Under the pieces are notes generated by a model. The model made no database searches. It had not been told where the DNA came from and worked only from the letters and a program-made list of their open reading frames with translations. Below, in pieces: positions 34,326 to 42,309 of a stretch of DNA of 42,309 nt. Origin of the DNA: Liquorilactobacillus ghanensis DSM 18630. GTDB lineage: Bacteria > Bacillota > Bacilli > Lactobacillales > Lactobacillaceae. Location: contig NZ_AZGB01000018.1 in assembly GCF_001435235.1 (NCBI RefSeq), positions 1-42,309 of the forward strand. The letters are read 5' to 3'. The position numbers and the translations under genes were made by a program. Positions within the stretch are counted from its first letter, which is position 1; each line of letters starts with the position of its first letter.

Positions 34326-35669
34326 CTATTCTTTCGCAGCTGCCTGTTCTTTTTTCAATAAGGTTCGATCATAATGTCTGATAAATGGATACCAAACTAC
34401 AAAAGCAACTGCCGCACAAATGACTGCCAAAACAGCACCTTTCCAACTAGCCGTAGCAATAAAGCCGCCTAATCCCACCGGTGTTGGCCATGGTTGCTGG
34501 ACAATGATTTTATGAACCAGATGTGAAGAAATCGCAAAATAACCAACAGTTCCTGAAACTAATGGAGCAAAAACAAATGGAATGAAGAGTTGGACGTTAT
34601 AGACGATCGGTAAACCAAAAATTAAAGGTTCATTGATGTTAAAAATCGCTGGAACAATCTCTGCCTTGCCGATTTCACGCAACTGAAGTGATTTCGATCT
34701 AGCTACCAACCAAATTGCTAATCCTAAAGTTGCACCGGAACCGCCAACATAAACAAAGGCATTCATCGGGTCACCTGCTAGAAAGTGATTTGCTCCTTGA
34801 ACATTAGCCGCCATGTTTGCCAACCCAATCGGTGTTAGGAAAGAACCAATAATTGTTGCCCCATGAATTCCAAACCACCAAAGGAAATGGATCAAGAAAA
34901 TAATAATCAAGAAACCCCACCAAGTATCAGCAATATTACTGATAAATGAAAATGGAATATACAAGATCTTAAACATATCGGTTCCAGCAATAACAAAGAT
35001 CAGGTTAAGCCCAGCAATAACAAAAGCAACGCAAAAACCTGGAATTAATGAACTAAATGAATTAGCAACTCCGGCTGGAACAGCTGCCGGCATTTTAATT
35101 GACCAATTATGCTTAATCGTAAAACGGTAAATTTGAACTGTTAACCAGCCAACTACCAAGCCAGTAAAGATTCCTACCGCGGCAATTCGAGTAACCCCAG
35201 AGGATGAAACTGCATAACCGCCACCAATAATATTTGATTTACTTAACGACTGGACAAACTGCACTGAACCATTTTTCCAAACTAATTGCGGAACGGTGAT
35301 AAACATTGCCATTAAAAACATTAATAACCCATTGAGCGGATTTAAATTAAGGTGTTCTTCTTCCTGATAAATCTTGGTATAACTATAGGTAAATGTACCA
35401 GCAAAAATTAGTGCTAAGATTCCCATCGTGGAATTATAAACTACTTGAAATAGGTTAGTAAAGCGCCCCAATGTTTCGGCATATAGGCTGGCAAAACCCG
35501 GAATTGGAAACGCCTGTGGCAGAACTGTCAAAATCAAAAAAATTGCTCCGATAATTGAAAAAGCAATAACACTATATCCAGCTTCCATAATTGCCCGTAC
35601 AAACCGAGAACCGGCAAACTTACCAACTATATTTGTCATTTTTTCTTTAAAAGCATCAGAATTATTCAT
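34326..35669 (-). CDS. celB: PTS beta-glucoside/cellobiose-type EIIC permease
   Basis: The 447-residue membrane permease of the lactose/cellobiose/N,N'-diacetylchitobiose PTS family has about ten hydrophobic segments. The signature region is EIVPAIFNINEPLIFGLPIVYN (about residues 330-351, with the functionally important Asn-Glu-Pro), and WWFGIHGATI lies in the middle. It transports a beta-linked disaccharide, phosphorylated by the EIIB/EIIA partners. The neighbouring 6-phospho-beta-glucosidase supports cellobiose or an aryl-beta-glucoside. It is the third gene of an EIIB-EIIA-EIIC operon with a 25-bp gap to EIIA. The exact sugar cannot be fixed by sequence. Confidence 0.93.
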   Translation of the reverse strand: MNNSDAFKEKMTNIVGKFAGSRFVRAIMEAGYSVIAFSIIGAIFLILTVLPQAFPIPGFASLYAETLGRFTNLFQVVYNSTMGILALIFAGTFTYSYTKIYQEEEHLNLNPLNGLLMFLMAMFITVPQLVWKNGSVQFVQSLSKSNIIGGGYAVSSSGVTRIAAVGIFTGLVVGWLTVQIYRFTIKHNWSIKMPAAVPAGVANSFSSLIPGFCVAFVIAGLNLIFVIAGTDMFKILYIPFSFISNIADTWWGFLIIIFLIHFLWWFGIHGATIIGSFLTPIGLANMAANVQGANHFLAGDPMNAFVYVGGSGATLGLAIWLVARSKSLQLREIGKAEIVPAIFNINEPLIFGLPIVYNVQLFIPFVFAPLVSGTVGYFAISSHLVHKIIVQQPWPTPVGLGGFIATASWKGAVLAVICAAVAFVVWYPFIRHYDRTLLKKEQAAAKE

Positions 35670-35694
35670 TAATTAACGCCTCTTTTCTTAAAAA

Positions 35695-36039
35695 CTAATT
35701 TTTCCCAGCATCAGCAAGTTTTTGATAAACACTGATCAACTCCTGTGCCAAATCAATAAAAGTAATCGCTGTCATTAAATGATCTTGTGAATGGACCATT
35801 AGCAAGGTTAACTGTGCATGCTGCCCGTTAGCTTCCGCCGTCAGCATCTTGGTCTGCATATTATGTGCTTCAACTAATGCTTTGTTAGCTTCAGCAATTT
35901 TTGCCTGAGCTCCTTTAAAATCGTCATTATGAGCCGCATGAATTGCTTCCATTGCCAATGATTTGGCATTTCCAGCATTGGTAATCAATCCCATCGCCTG
36001 CATTAATTGCTGTTCTTCTTGATTATTACTATCAGTCAT
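35695..36039 (-). CDS. celC: PTS lactose/cellobiose-family EIIA
   Basis: The 114-residue cytoplasmic phosphocarrier is an all-helical trimer in this family. The phosphorylation site is the His in MVHSQDHLM (H83). The conserved opening is GLITNAGNAKSLAMEAI, about residues 17-33. The start is the ATG at 36039, 9 bp behind GGAGGG; an ATG three codons upstream directly abuts the ribosome binding site. It receives phosphate from HPr and passes it to the EIIB encoded 30 bp upstream. Confidence 0.93.
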   Translation of the reverse strand: MTDSNNQEEQQLMQAMGLITNAGNAKSLAMEAIHAAHNDDFKGAQAKIAEANKALVEAHNMQTKMLTAEANGQHAQLTLLMVHSQDHLMTAITFIDLAQELISVYQKLADAGKN

Positions 36040-36069
36040 TAAAATCATCCCTCCAAAACAAATTAACTC

Positions 36070-36396
36070 TTAACCAATCAGCTCTAACCCCTGCTGCAAG
36101 ACTTTAGCGCCATTCATCATGCCATAAGCTTGCATATTAATTACATCAACTTTGATCGGCTTGTTTCCAACTTTTTCCTTAATATTGCTTAGCATATAAC
36201 GAACTTGCGGCCCTAATAAAATACAGTTAACATTTTCCTGACTTAATTTCTCATCGACCTCAGCTGCTGGACAGGCAAAAATTTTCGCTGTTATTTTTTG
36301 TTGACTCGCAGCCTCTTGCATTCGTTTAACTAACATGCTGGTACTCATCCCCGCGGCACAGCACAACATAATTGTTTTCGTTTCCTCACTCATCAT
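36070..36396 (-). CDS. celA: PTS lactose/cellobiose-family EIIB
   Basis: The 108-residue cytoplasmic phosphotransfer protein has the typical loop MLCCAAGMSTSML. The phosphorylated cysteine is C13, directly before AAGMSTS; C12 is an extra neighbour. GPQVRYML (about residues 62-69) is also conserved. It is the first gene of the operon, with AGGAGG 5 bp before the ATG. The divergent RpiR regulator starts 232 bp away, and a cre site lies in the shared region. Together these suggest specific induction by the sugar plus catabolite repression. Confidence 0.93.
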   Translation of the reverse strand: MMSEETKTIMLCCAAGMSTSMLVKRMQEAASQQKITAKIFACPAAEVDEKLSQENVNCILLGPQVRYMLSNIKEKVGNKPIKVDVINMQAYGMMNGAKVLQQGLELIG

Positions 36397-36518
36397 AAGT
36401 TCCTCCTCATAATATTTCGGTGTTTTGAAGTGATAAAGTTTTCACATCTTCATTACACCTGCTTTTGTTTTACTATCATTATTTTAGCGGTAAAAGTAAG
36501 TATTGACTATAGCATTTA

Positions 36519-36532
36519 AGAAAACGGTTACA
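36519..36532. promoter_or_regulatory. cre site in the PTS/rpiR intergenic region
   Basis: On the minus strand TGTAACCGTTTTCT matches the cre consensus except for the last base. It lies upstream of a TATAGT -10-like element (about 36506-36511 on the minus strand), at about the -35 region of the presumed PTS promoter. Confidence 0.55.
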
Positions 36533-36561
36533 TGTTACGGATAATGAAACAAATTATAATT

Positions 36562-36590
36562 TTGTGCTTTTCGGGTTATTAATTTATAAT
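36562..36590 (+). promoter_or_regulatory. Promoter of the RpiR regulator gene
   Basis: TTGTGC (36562-36567) and a perfect TATAAT (36585-36590) are 17 bp apart. The leader to the ATG is about 30 nt. Just upstream, ACAAATTATAATTTTGT (36550-36566) is a near-palindrome overlapping the -35 and could be an operator. Confidence 0.65.
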
Positions 36591-36628
36591 TTAACTATTC
36601 CTCACTAAAAGAAAGGTTTGGATCAATA

Positions 36629-37366
36629 ATGATCGATTTAAAAAATTTTACTCCGACAGAAATTCTAATTTATAACTACCTGATTGCTCATCCTGATGAA
36701 GCACTTAAATTAAGCATTCGCCAGTTAGCTAGTACGATCCATGTTTCATCCGCTTCTATTATCAGGTGTGTAAAGAAAATGGGATATGATAGTTTTTATG
36801 AATTCAAATTTGATTTAAAACAGCAAAAGCTTACTTCGCAAACAGAAAAATTAGCCACTAATTACGATATCGAAATCATTGATTCATCACATGATTTTTT
36901 CAAACGGCCATTACTGCAGCAATACGCCCATGAATTAACCGCGTTTAAAAAATTAATGCTTAATGCAAATAATATTCTTTTCTTTGGAATCGGCACATCC
37001 GGTATCTTAGCTCAGTACGGTGCCCGCCAATTTATGAATTTTGGCGTTAATTCAATTTATAATATCGACCCTTTCTACCCTTTACCTAAAGAAGGGCAAG
37101 ATGATACCAAGCGAGTCGCTATTATGTTATCAGTCAGCGGTGAAACACCAGAAGTTATTGAGCGAGCCGTTAGTTTGAAAAGCGATAATTTTCATATCAT
37201 TAGTATCACCAATAATAATTACAGCACTTTGGCAAAAATTTCGGAAATCAATTTTTCATATAATGTCAAACCTGAATCTATTAAAAACAATTTAAATATT
37301 ACTACCCAAGTTCCCGTAATTTTTATTCTAGAATCACTGGCCAGAAACATTGGTCAGCGAAAATAA
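36629..37366 (+). CDS. RpiR/MurR-family regulator with SIS domain
   Basis: The 245-residue regulator has an N-terminal RpiR-type helix-turn-helix (LSIRQLASTIHVSSASIIRCVKKMGYDSFYEFK, about residues 23-55). A C-terminal SIS sugar-phosphate-binding domain has NILFFGIGTSGILAQYGARQF (about residues 114-134) and the phosphate-binding motif MLSVSGETPEVI (about residues 167-178). It is divergent from the EIIB-EIIA-EIIC operon and next to a GH1 phospho-glycosidase, so it most likely controls these genes in response to the phosphorylated sugar. It has no PTS regulation domain, unlike the BglG or LicR regulators often found with such systems. The ribosome binding site is weak. Confidence 0.92.
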   Translation: MIDLKNFTPTEILIYNYLIAHPDEALKLSIRQLASTIHVSSASIIRCVKKMGYDSFYEFKFDLKQQKLTSQTEKLATNYDIEIIDSSHDFFKRPLLQQYAHELTAFKKLMLNANNILFFGIGTSGILAQYGARQFMNFGVNSIYNIDPFYPLPKEGQDDTKRVAIMLSVSGETPEVIERAVSLKSDNFHIISITNNNYSTLAKISEINFSYNVKPESIKNNLNITTQVPVIFILESLARNIGQRK

Positions 37367-37401
37367 AGCAACACTATTTTTACGCTTTTTTAGCATAGCA
37401 A

Positions 37402-37433
37402 AAGGCTGTCCAAAAATTAATTTGCACAGCCTT
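37402..37433. terminator. Terminator between rpiR-type gene and GH1 gene
   Basis: Stem AAGGCTGT (37402-37409) with ACAGCCTT (37426-37433) around a 16-nt loop, flanked by A and T runs on both sides. It can serve both convergent genes. Confidence 0.65.
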
Positions 37434-37500
37434 ATTTCATTACAATAAATTTTTCAATAATCTTCAATTAATTGTCATTGGATACATTATTTCAAAGAGA

Positions 37501-38955
<1,455 letters not shown>

Positions 38956-38972
38956 TTAGTTGGCTTTTCTTA

Positions 38973-38978
38973 ATTATA
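38973..38978 (-). promoter_or_regulatory. -10 box of the GH1 gene promoter
   Basis: Perfect TATAAT on the minus strand, about 33 bp before the ATG. The -35 region 17 bp upstream (TGTTAG) is weak and lies inside the cre site. Confidence 0.6.
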
Positions 38979-38987
38979 GCGTCTTTT

Positions 38988-39001
38988 TGAATGCGCTAAC
39001 A
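38988..39001. promoter_or_regulatory. cre site of the GH1 gene
   Basis: TGAATGCGCTAACA matches the cre consensus TGWAANCGNTNWCA at 13 of 14 positions and overlaps the promoter of the 6-phospho-beta-glucosidase gene, consistent with repression by CcpA. The remaining sequence to 39104 shows no gene. Confidence 0.7.
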
Positions 39002-39104
39002 TATTACTCGGTTTAATAGTAACAGTAATCATATTAAAGTAATTTGTTACAATTTTGAAACAGCAATTAAAATATTTCTAACCATGTAGTCCATTAAGCT
39101 GCTC

Positions 39105-39156
39105 TTTTTTAAAAAGCCTGAACTTAGGCTAAATTCTCGGTCTAAGTTCAGGCTTT
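39105..39156 (-). terminator. Terminator of the serine hydrolase gene
   Basis: Stem AAAGCCTGAACTTAG (39113-39127) with CTAAGTTCAGGCTTT (39142-39156), followed on the minus strand by a run of A and U. It lies 11 bp after the stop codon. Confidence 0.85.
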
Positions 39157-39167
39157 ACCAGCTTAAT

Positions 39168-40292
39168 TTAATTTTTTGTTTTGCTTAAAACATTCAACAG
39201 CTCACCATTCAGTTTTCCAAGTGATAACTGTTGATCTTTAACATTGGAAAACAACAAAATATAATCGCGTCCATTATGTGTAAAACCGTTAGAGATAACC
39301 CACCCGGAAACATAACCACGATTAACGATCAATCCGGGATCATTATAAAATCCCATCCCATAATGTGAACTGCTGCCGGGGGTAAACATCAGCTGCAAAT
39401 GAGTGGTATCCAGCAACTTCTTATTTATTAAGGCTCGATCAAACTGATACATAGATGTAGTGTCCATGTACATATCGCTAACGCCATACAATTGGGAAAA
39501 ATTTGGCAACGGCTGTGCTGATAACCGATTATTTTGTTTAAGATATCCAATTGAGGCAGCTTTCAAGTGATCAAAATTATCATCGACATAACCAACCGTT
39601 TTTATTCCGGTCGGTCCGAAAATATGCTGTGCTAAATATTTTTTAAAGCTCTCATGTGTAACCTCTTCTAAAACTTTAACCAACACCGTATAATTTGAAT
39701 CTTCGTATTCCCAACTGCCAAGCGGTCGATGAATACCATGATGCTCAATTTCTTCGATCATCTGGTTCAGCGATTTGGTTTGCGAATCTTCCGCGCGCCC
39801 AACAATACCGGATGTATGCGTCATAAAATTACGTAGCTTAATCATTGATCCGTTGGGAAAACCTTGCAGATATTTATTAATTGGATCGTTAATTGATAGT
39901 TTATGTGCTTGATCCAATTGCAAAATGCTCGTGGCAATCAAAGCCTTTTCCGTTGAAGCGATTGGAAAAAGTGTCTGCGGGGTATTAGGGATCCGCTTGG
40001 CCTGATCAGCAGCACCATATCCTTTACGCAAAACGATCTGCTGATTTTTGACAATCAACGCGGTTCCTGTAAAGCCTGACTTTTGCAGTATTGCATCAAG
40101 TTGATGATTATGATCAATGGTGGCTAAAGTCGGCATTCGAGTTGAATAATGACTACCATTGCCTGTATGCTGCTCAACTAATCGCTGCTGACTTTTATAC
40201 TTTCTTTCCTGCTGCATATTATTAAATAAACCCACAAAAAGTCCACATAAACCAGCCACTCCCAAAATAATAAAAAGGCGTTCTTTTTTCAA
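39168..40292 (-). CDS. Beta-lactamase/DD-peptidase-like serine hydrolase, membrane anchored
   Basis: The 374-residue protein has an N-terminal membrane anchor (RLFIILGVAGLCGLFVGLF, about residues 5-23), so the enzyme domain is outside the cell. The class C beta-lactamase/PbpX-type fold shows the SxxK motif in ASTEKAL, a YxN-like YEDSNY, and NFMTHTSG. The usual third motif (His-x-Gly or Lys-Thr-Gly) appears as RGYVSGW, lacking the His/Lys, so activity may be altered. Family members act on peptidoglycan peptides or D-amino-acid esters. The start is a TTG 7 bp after GGAGG (40292); the frame extension to 40307 starts inside the ribosome binding site. It is divergent from the surface protein gene. 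Confidence 0.85.
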   Translation of the reverse strand: MKKERLFIILGVAGLCGLFVGLFNNMQQERKYKSQQRLVEQHTGNGSHYSTRMPTLATIDHNHQLDAILQKSGFTGTALIVKNQQIVLRKGYGAADQAKRIPNTPQTLFPIASTEKALIATSILQLDQAHKLSINDPINKYLQGFPNGSMIKLRNFMTHTSGIVGRAEDSQTKSLNQMIEEIEHHGIHRPLGSWEYEDSNYTVLVKVLEEVTHESFKKYLAQHIFGPTGIKTVGYVDDNFDHLKAASIGYLKQNNRLSAQPLPNFSQLYGVSDMYMDTTSMYQFDRALINKKLLDTTHLQLMFTPGSSSHYGMGFYNDPGLIVNRGYVSGWVISNGFTHNGRDYILLFSNVKDQQLSLGKLNGELLNVLSKTKN

Positions 40293-40404
40293 ATTCAATT
40301 CCTCCAAGTTAATCTAACTTATATTTTAAAGAAGTTAGCGCTTAATATGGCTTAAGTTTGTTTTAGGAATTTTGATTTATTTAAACTTTTCTTTAAATGA
40401 TCCG

Positions 40405-40433
40405 TTGACTTCCAGTGATTACTATTAAATAAT
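40405..40433 (+). promoter_or_regulatory. Probable promoter of the surface protein gene
   Basis: TTGACT (40405-40410) and AATAAT (40428-40433) are 17 bp apart, about 65 bp before the GTG start. Confidence 0.5.
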
Positions 40434-40496
40434 AAGTAATGTCAAAAATATTTTTCACATTCAATTAATAATTCAACAAGAAAGGATGTACCAAAA

Positions 40497-42309
40497 GTGA
40501 AATATTCACGATTTTATCGGCTGTTCGGACAAGCCGTTGTCACTGCAGCCATTATTCTTGTCGGAGCTGCCGGTGAATCAGCTGTTCAAGCCGCGGATGA
40601 TGCTTCCAGCAGCAGTACGGCTACCGTTACAGCTTCCGTTAGTAGTTCCAGTAGTCTGACTACTGCCCCAACAGCTTCACACCAAAGCAGTGCTAGCAGT
40701 TCAACCAGTTCGGCTACTGCCAGCAGTACTACTAATGCTAATCGAGTTTACAGCACCAACTCCAATGACGTTACAACTGCACAAAACCAGCTTAAACAAG
40801 CCCAAACGGCAGCTAGCAAGGCTTCCAGCCAACTGTCAAGTGCCACAACGGCTAAAAACAATGCTCAAACAGCCGTAAATAACTTAAAAGATCAGCAGAC
40901 GAACAATTCAAGTGGTAGCCAAATTAATCTGACTAATAATCAAAAAACAAAAATTGCAACTAACTGGAGCACCCTTGATGAGGGTCCCGCAGCCAAAACA
41001 GCTTTTACTGATAATGAATCAACGGATAAGAACACCAAAATTGATGCTAACAATTTAACTCAATCTCAAGCAGCAACTCTTTCAGCATATGCTGCCGGCT
41101 TAATCAATAACTTACGGGGACAATTAGACTATAATACCCTCAATAATCAACGTGCTGCCAATGATTACTATCGCAATACATCGGTAGTCGTTACTCCCGG
41201 CGCAATTAATTTTGCCAAACAAGTTGCTGCTAATTATAATAGCGATCATTGGAACGGATATACCCAAGGCAACCACGATGTTCCGGCAATTCAAAAAGCT
41301 GCCGCTGCTAATGGATTAGATCAGGGTGCCAACTATTATGAAGATATGGAATCATTTTCCGTAAACTACGCAACTGATATGACACTCTATGCGGCTAAAA
41401 ATTATCTTTATAATGCCATTTACGACATGTTATTTAATGATGCCAGTGAAGCATATGCACATGCACATTCTATTTTGGGGTTAGATATCACTGCCTCAGA
41501 AGGAATTACAGAAGAATACTTTGCTGTCAGTTTTGATCAATATGGCAATGTTCATTTGGAATTAATCAAACCAGATTATGTAAGTGATCAAACAAAATTC
41601 AAAGCAAATTTTGACACGATTCCCTTAGCAGCCAATCAAGACCAAATTACAGCCGCTCAAGCAGCGTTAAATAAGGCCACTGCCAATTACAATACAGCTT
41701 TAGCAGCATATAATACTGCCAACCAGCAATTGCAACAAGCACAAGCCGCTTTAACTACTGCTCAAAATCATACCGCTAAAAATGGACAGTTTTACGAAAA
41801 CGGCCATTGGTATTTGTACCAAAATGGTATCAAAAAAACTGGGTTCCAATCTATTGCTGATCAACATAAAACCGTTTATTACAATAGCCAAGGGCAAATG
41901 CAATACGGACAACAAAAGCTAAATGGCCACTGGTATTTATTTGACAGTGCTACCGGAGCTATGAAGACGGGATTTCAATCTATCGCTAACCAACATAAAA
42001 CCGTTTATTACAATAACCAAGGACAAATGCAATACGGACAACAAAAGCTGAATGGTCACTGGTATTTATTTGACAGTGCTACCGGGGCTATGAAGACGGG
42101 GTTTCAATATATCGCTAACCAACATAAAACCGTTTATTACAATAACCAAGGGCAAATGCAATATGGACAGCAAAAATTGAACGGTCATTGGTATTTATTT
42201 GACAGTGCTACCGGAGCTATGAAGACGGGATTTCAATCTATTGCTAACCAGCGTAAAACCGTTTATTACAATAACCAAGGACAAATGCAATACGGACAAC
42301 AAAAGCTGA
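40497..42309 (+). CDS. SEC10/PgrA-type surface protein with glucan-binding-like repeats (3' end cut off)
   Basis: This frame stays open from a GTG at 40497 (AAAGGATG about 8 bp upstream) to the window end, 604 codons with no stop. It has a signal peptide (hydrophobic VVTAAIILVGAAG, likely cleavage after SAVQA near residue 33), a Ser/Thr-rich stretch (about 35-80), and an Ala/Gln/Lys-rich coiled-coil-like region (about 90-135). A SEC10/PgrA-like domain (about 180-385) has LINNLRGQLDYNTLNNQ, VAANYNSDHWNG and AYAHAHSILGLD. A second coiled-coil-like stretch (about 380-425) precedes aromatic repeats of the glucan/choline-binding type (from about residue 429). PgrA-like proteins affect cell-cell contact, and the repeats should hold it on wall polymers or alpha-glucan. 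No sorting signal is visible in the part present. Confidence 0.85.
   Translation, partial: MKYSRFYRLFGQAVVTAAIILVGAAGESAVQAADDASSSSTATVTASVSSSSSLTTAPTASHQSSASSSTSSATASSTTNANRVYSTNSNDVTTAQNQLKQAQTAASKASSQLSSATTAKNNAQTAVNNLKDQQTNNSSGSQINLTNNQKTKIATNWSTLDEGPAAKTAFTDNESTDKNTKIDANNLTQSQAATLSAYAAGLINNLRGQLDYNTLNNQRAANDYYRNTSVVVTPGAINFAKQVAANYNSDHWNGYTQGNHDVPAIQKAAAANGLDQGANYYEDMESFSVNYATDMTLYAAKNYLYNAIYDMLFNDASEAYAHAHSILGLDITASEGITEEYFAVSFDQYGNVHLELIKPDYVSDQTKFKANFDTIPLAANQDQITAAQAALNKATANYNTALAAYNTANQQLQQAQAALTTAQNHTAKNGQFYENGHWYLYQNGIKKTGFQSIADQHKTVYYNSQGQMQYGQQKLNGHWYLFDSATGAMKTGFQSIANQHKTVYYNNQGQMQYGQQKLNGHWYLFDSATGAMKTGFQYIANQHKTVYYNNQGQMQYGQQKLNGHWYLFDSATGAMKTGFQSIANQRKTVYYNNQGQMQYGQQKL
41922..42308 (+). 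repeat. Three near-identical 129-bp tandem repeats
   Basis: Units begin at 41922, 42051 and 42180, each 43 codons (NGHWYLFDSATGAMKTGF then QSIANQHKTVYYNNQGQMQY and GQQKL). They differ by only a few mostly silent bases. A diverged first unit begins near 41781 (NGQFYENGHWYLYQNG), and a further unit starts at the last base of the window. The aromatic Trp-Tyr and Tyr-Tyr pattern is that of cell-wall/glucan-binding repeats. Confidence 0.9.

Noticed and set aside
40690-40878. Short open frame inside the surface-protein gene
   Set aside because: It is out of frame with the repeat-encoding frame, which starts at 40497 and stays open to the window end.
41922-42308. CRISPR-like direct repeats
   Set aside because: The repeats are 129 bp, contiguous without spacers, in frame and protein coding.

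Overview
The window looks like chromosomal DNA of a low-GC Gram-positive bacterium of the family Lactobacillaceae. The grounds are AGGAGG-type ribosome binding sites, frequent TTG/GTG starts, cre-type CcpA sites, an L-box lysine riboswitch, a glgBCDAP glycogen operon, a lactose/cellobiose-family PTS, and a SEC10/PgrA-type surface protein with glucan-binding-like repeats. No CRISPR array, insertion sequence, tRNA gene or phage gene was seen. The genus cannot be fixed from the sequence alone.

Layout. (1) 1-380: tandem rRNA-type promoters and a leader transcribed leftwards out of the window, then the serS terminator. (2) 381-5979: serS, lysP under a lysine riboswitch, catabolic acetolactate synthase alsS, and an Rrf2 regulator. 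(3) 6016-9043: a GNAT acetyltransferase, a zinc-ribbon/DUF805 membrane protein, an LCP cell-wall ligase, and a small unknown protein with a cre site just after its promoter. (4) 9117-14578: a two-gene threonine/serine exporter (yjjB/yjjP type), an MFS transporter, a cold-shock protein, a DtxR/MntR-type regulator, an RluA-type pseudouridine synthase and an unknown membrane protein. (5) 14707-19838: a TetR regulator divergent from a 1441-residue protein that fuses two activase ATPase modules to 2-hydroxyacyl-CoA dehydratase-like regions. Two palindromic operator candidates lie between the two genes. (6) 19919-33930: leftward glgB-glgC-glgD-glgA-glgP-amylase operon, followed by two paralogous polytopic membrane proteins. 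(7) 34198-38940: a beta-glucoside locus with EIIC, EIIA, EIIB, a divergent RpiR regulator and a GH1 6-phospho-beta-glucosidase, with cre sites. (8) 39168-42309: a serine hydrolase and a truncated surface protein with near-identical 129-bp repeats.

How the genes work together. GlgC/GlgD make ADP-glucose, GlgA polymerises it, GlgB branches the chain, and GlgP plus the amylase degrade it, so regions 6 and 7 together take up, store and remobilise glucose. AlsS diverts pyruvate to acetolactate. LCP, the serine hydrolase and the surface protein belong to the cell envelope.

The least ordinary signals are the following. First, the two membrane-protein paralogues are separated by a decayed copy of the 3' end of the amylase gene, which records how the tandem duplication arose. 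Second, the large radical-dehydratase-like fusion protein sits beside a TetR regulator and its probable operators. Third, a small protein of unknown function appears to be under catabolite control.
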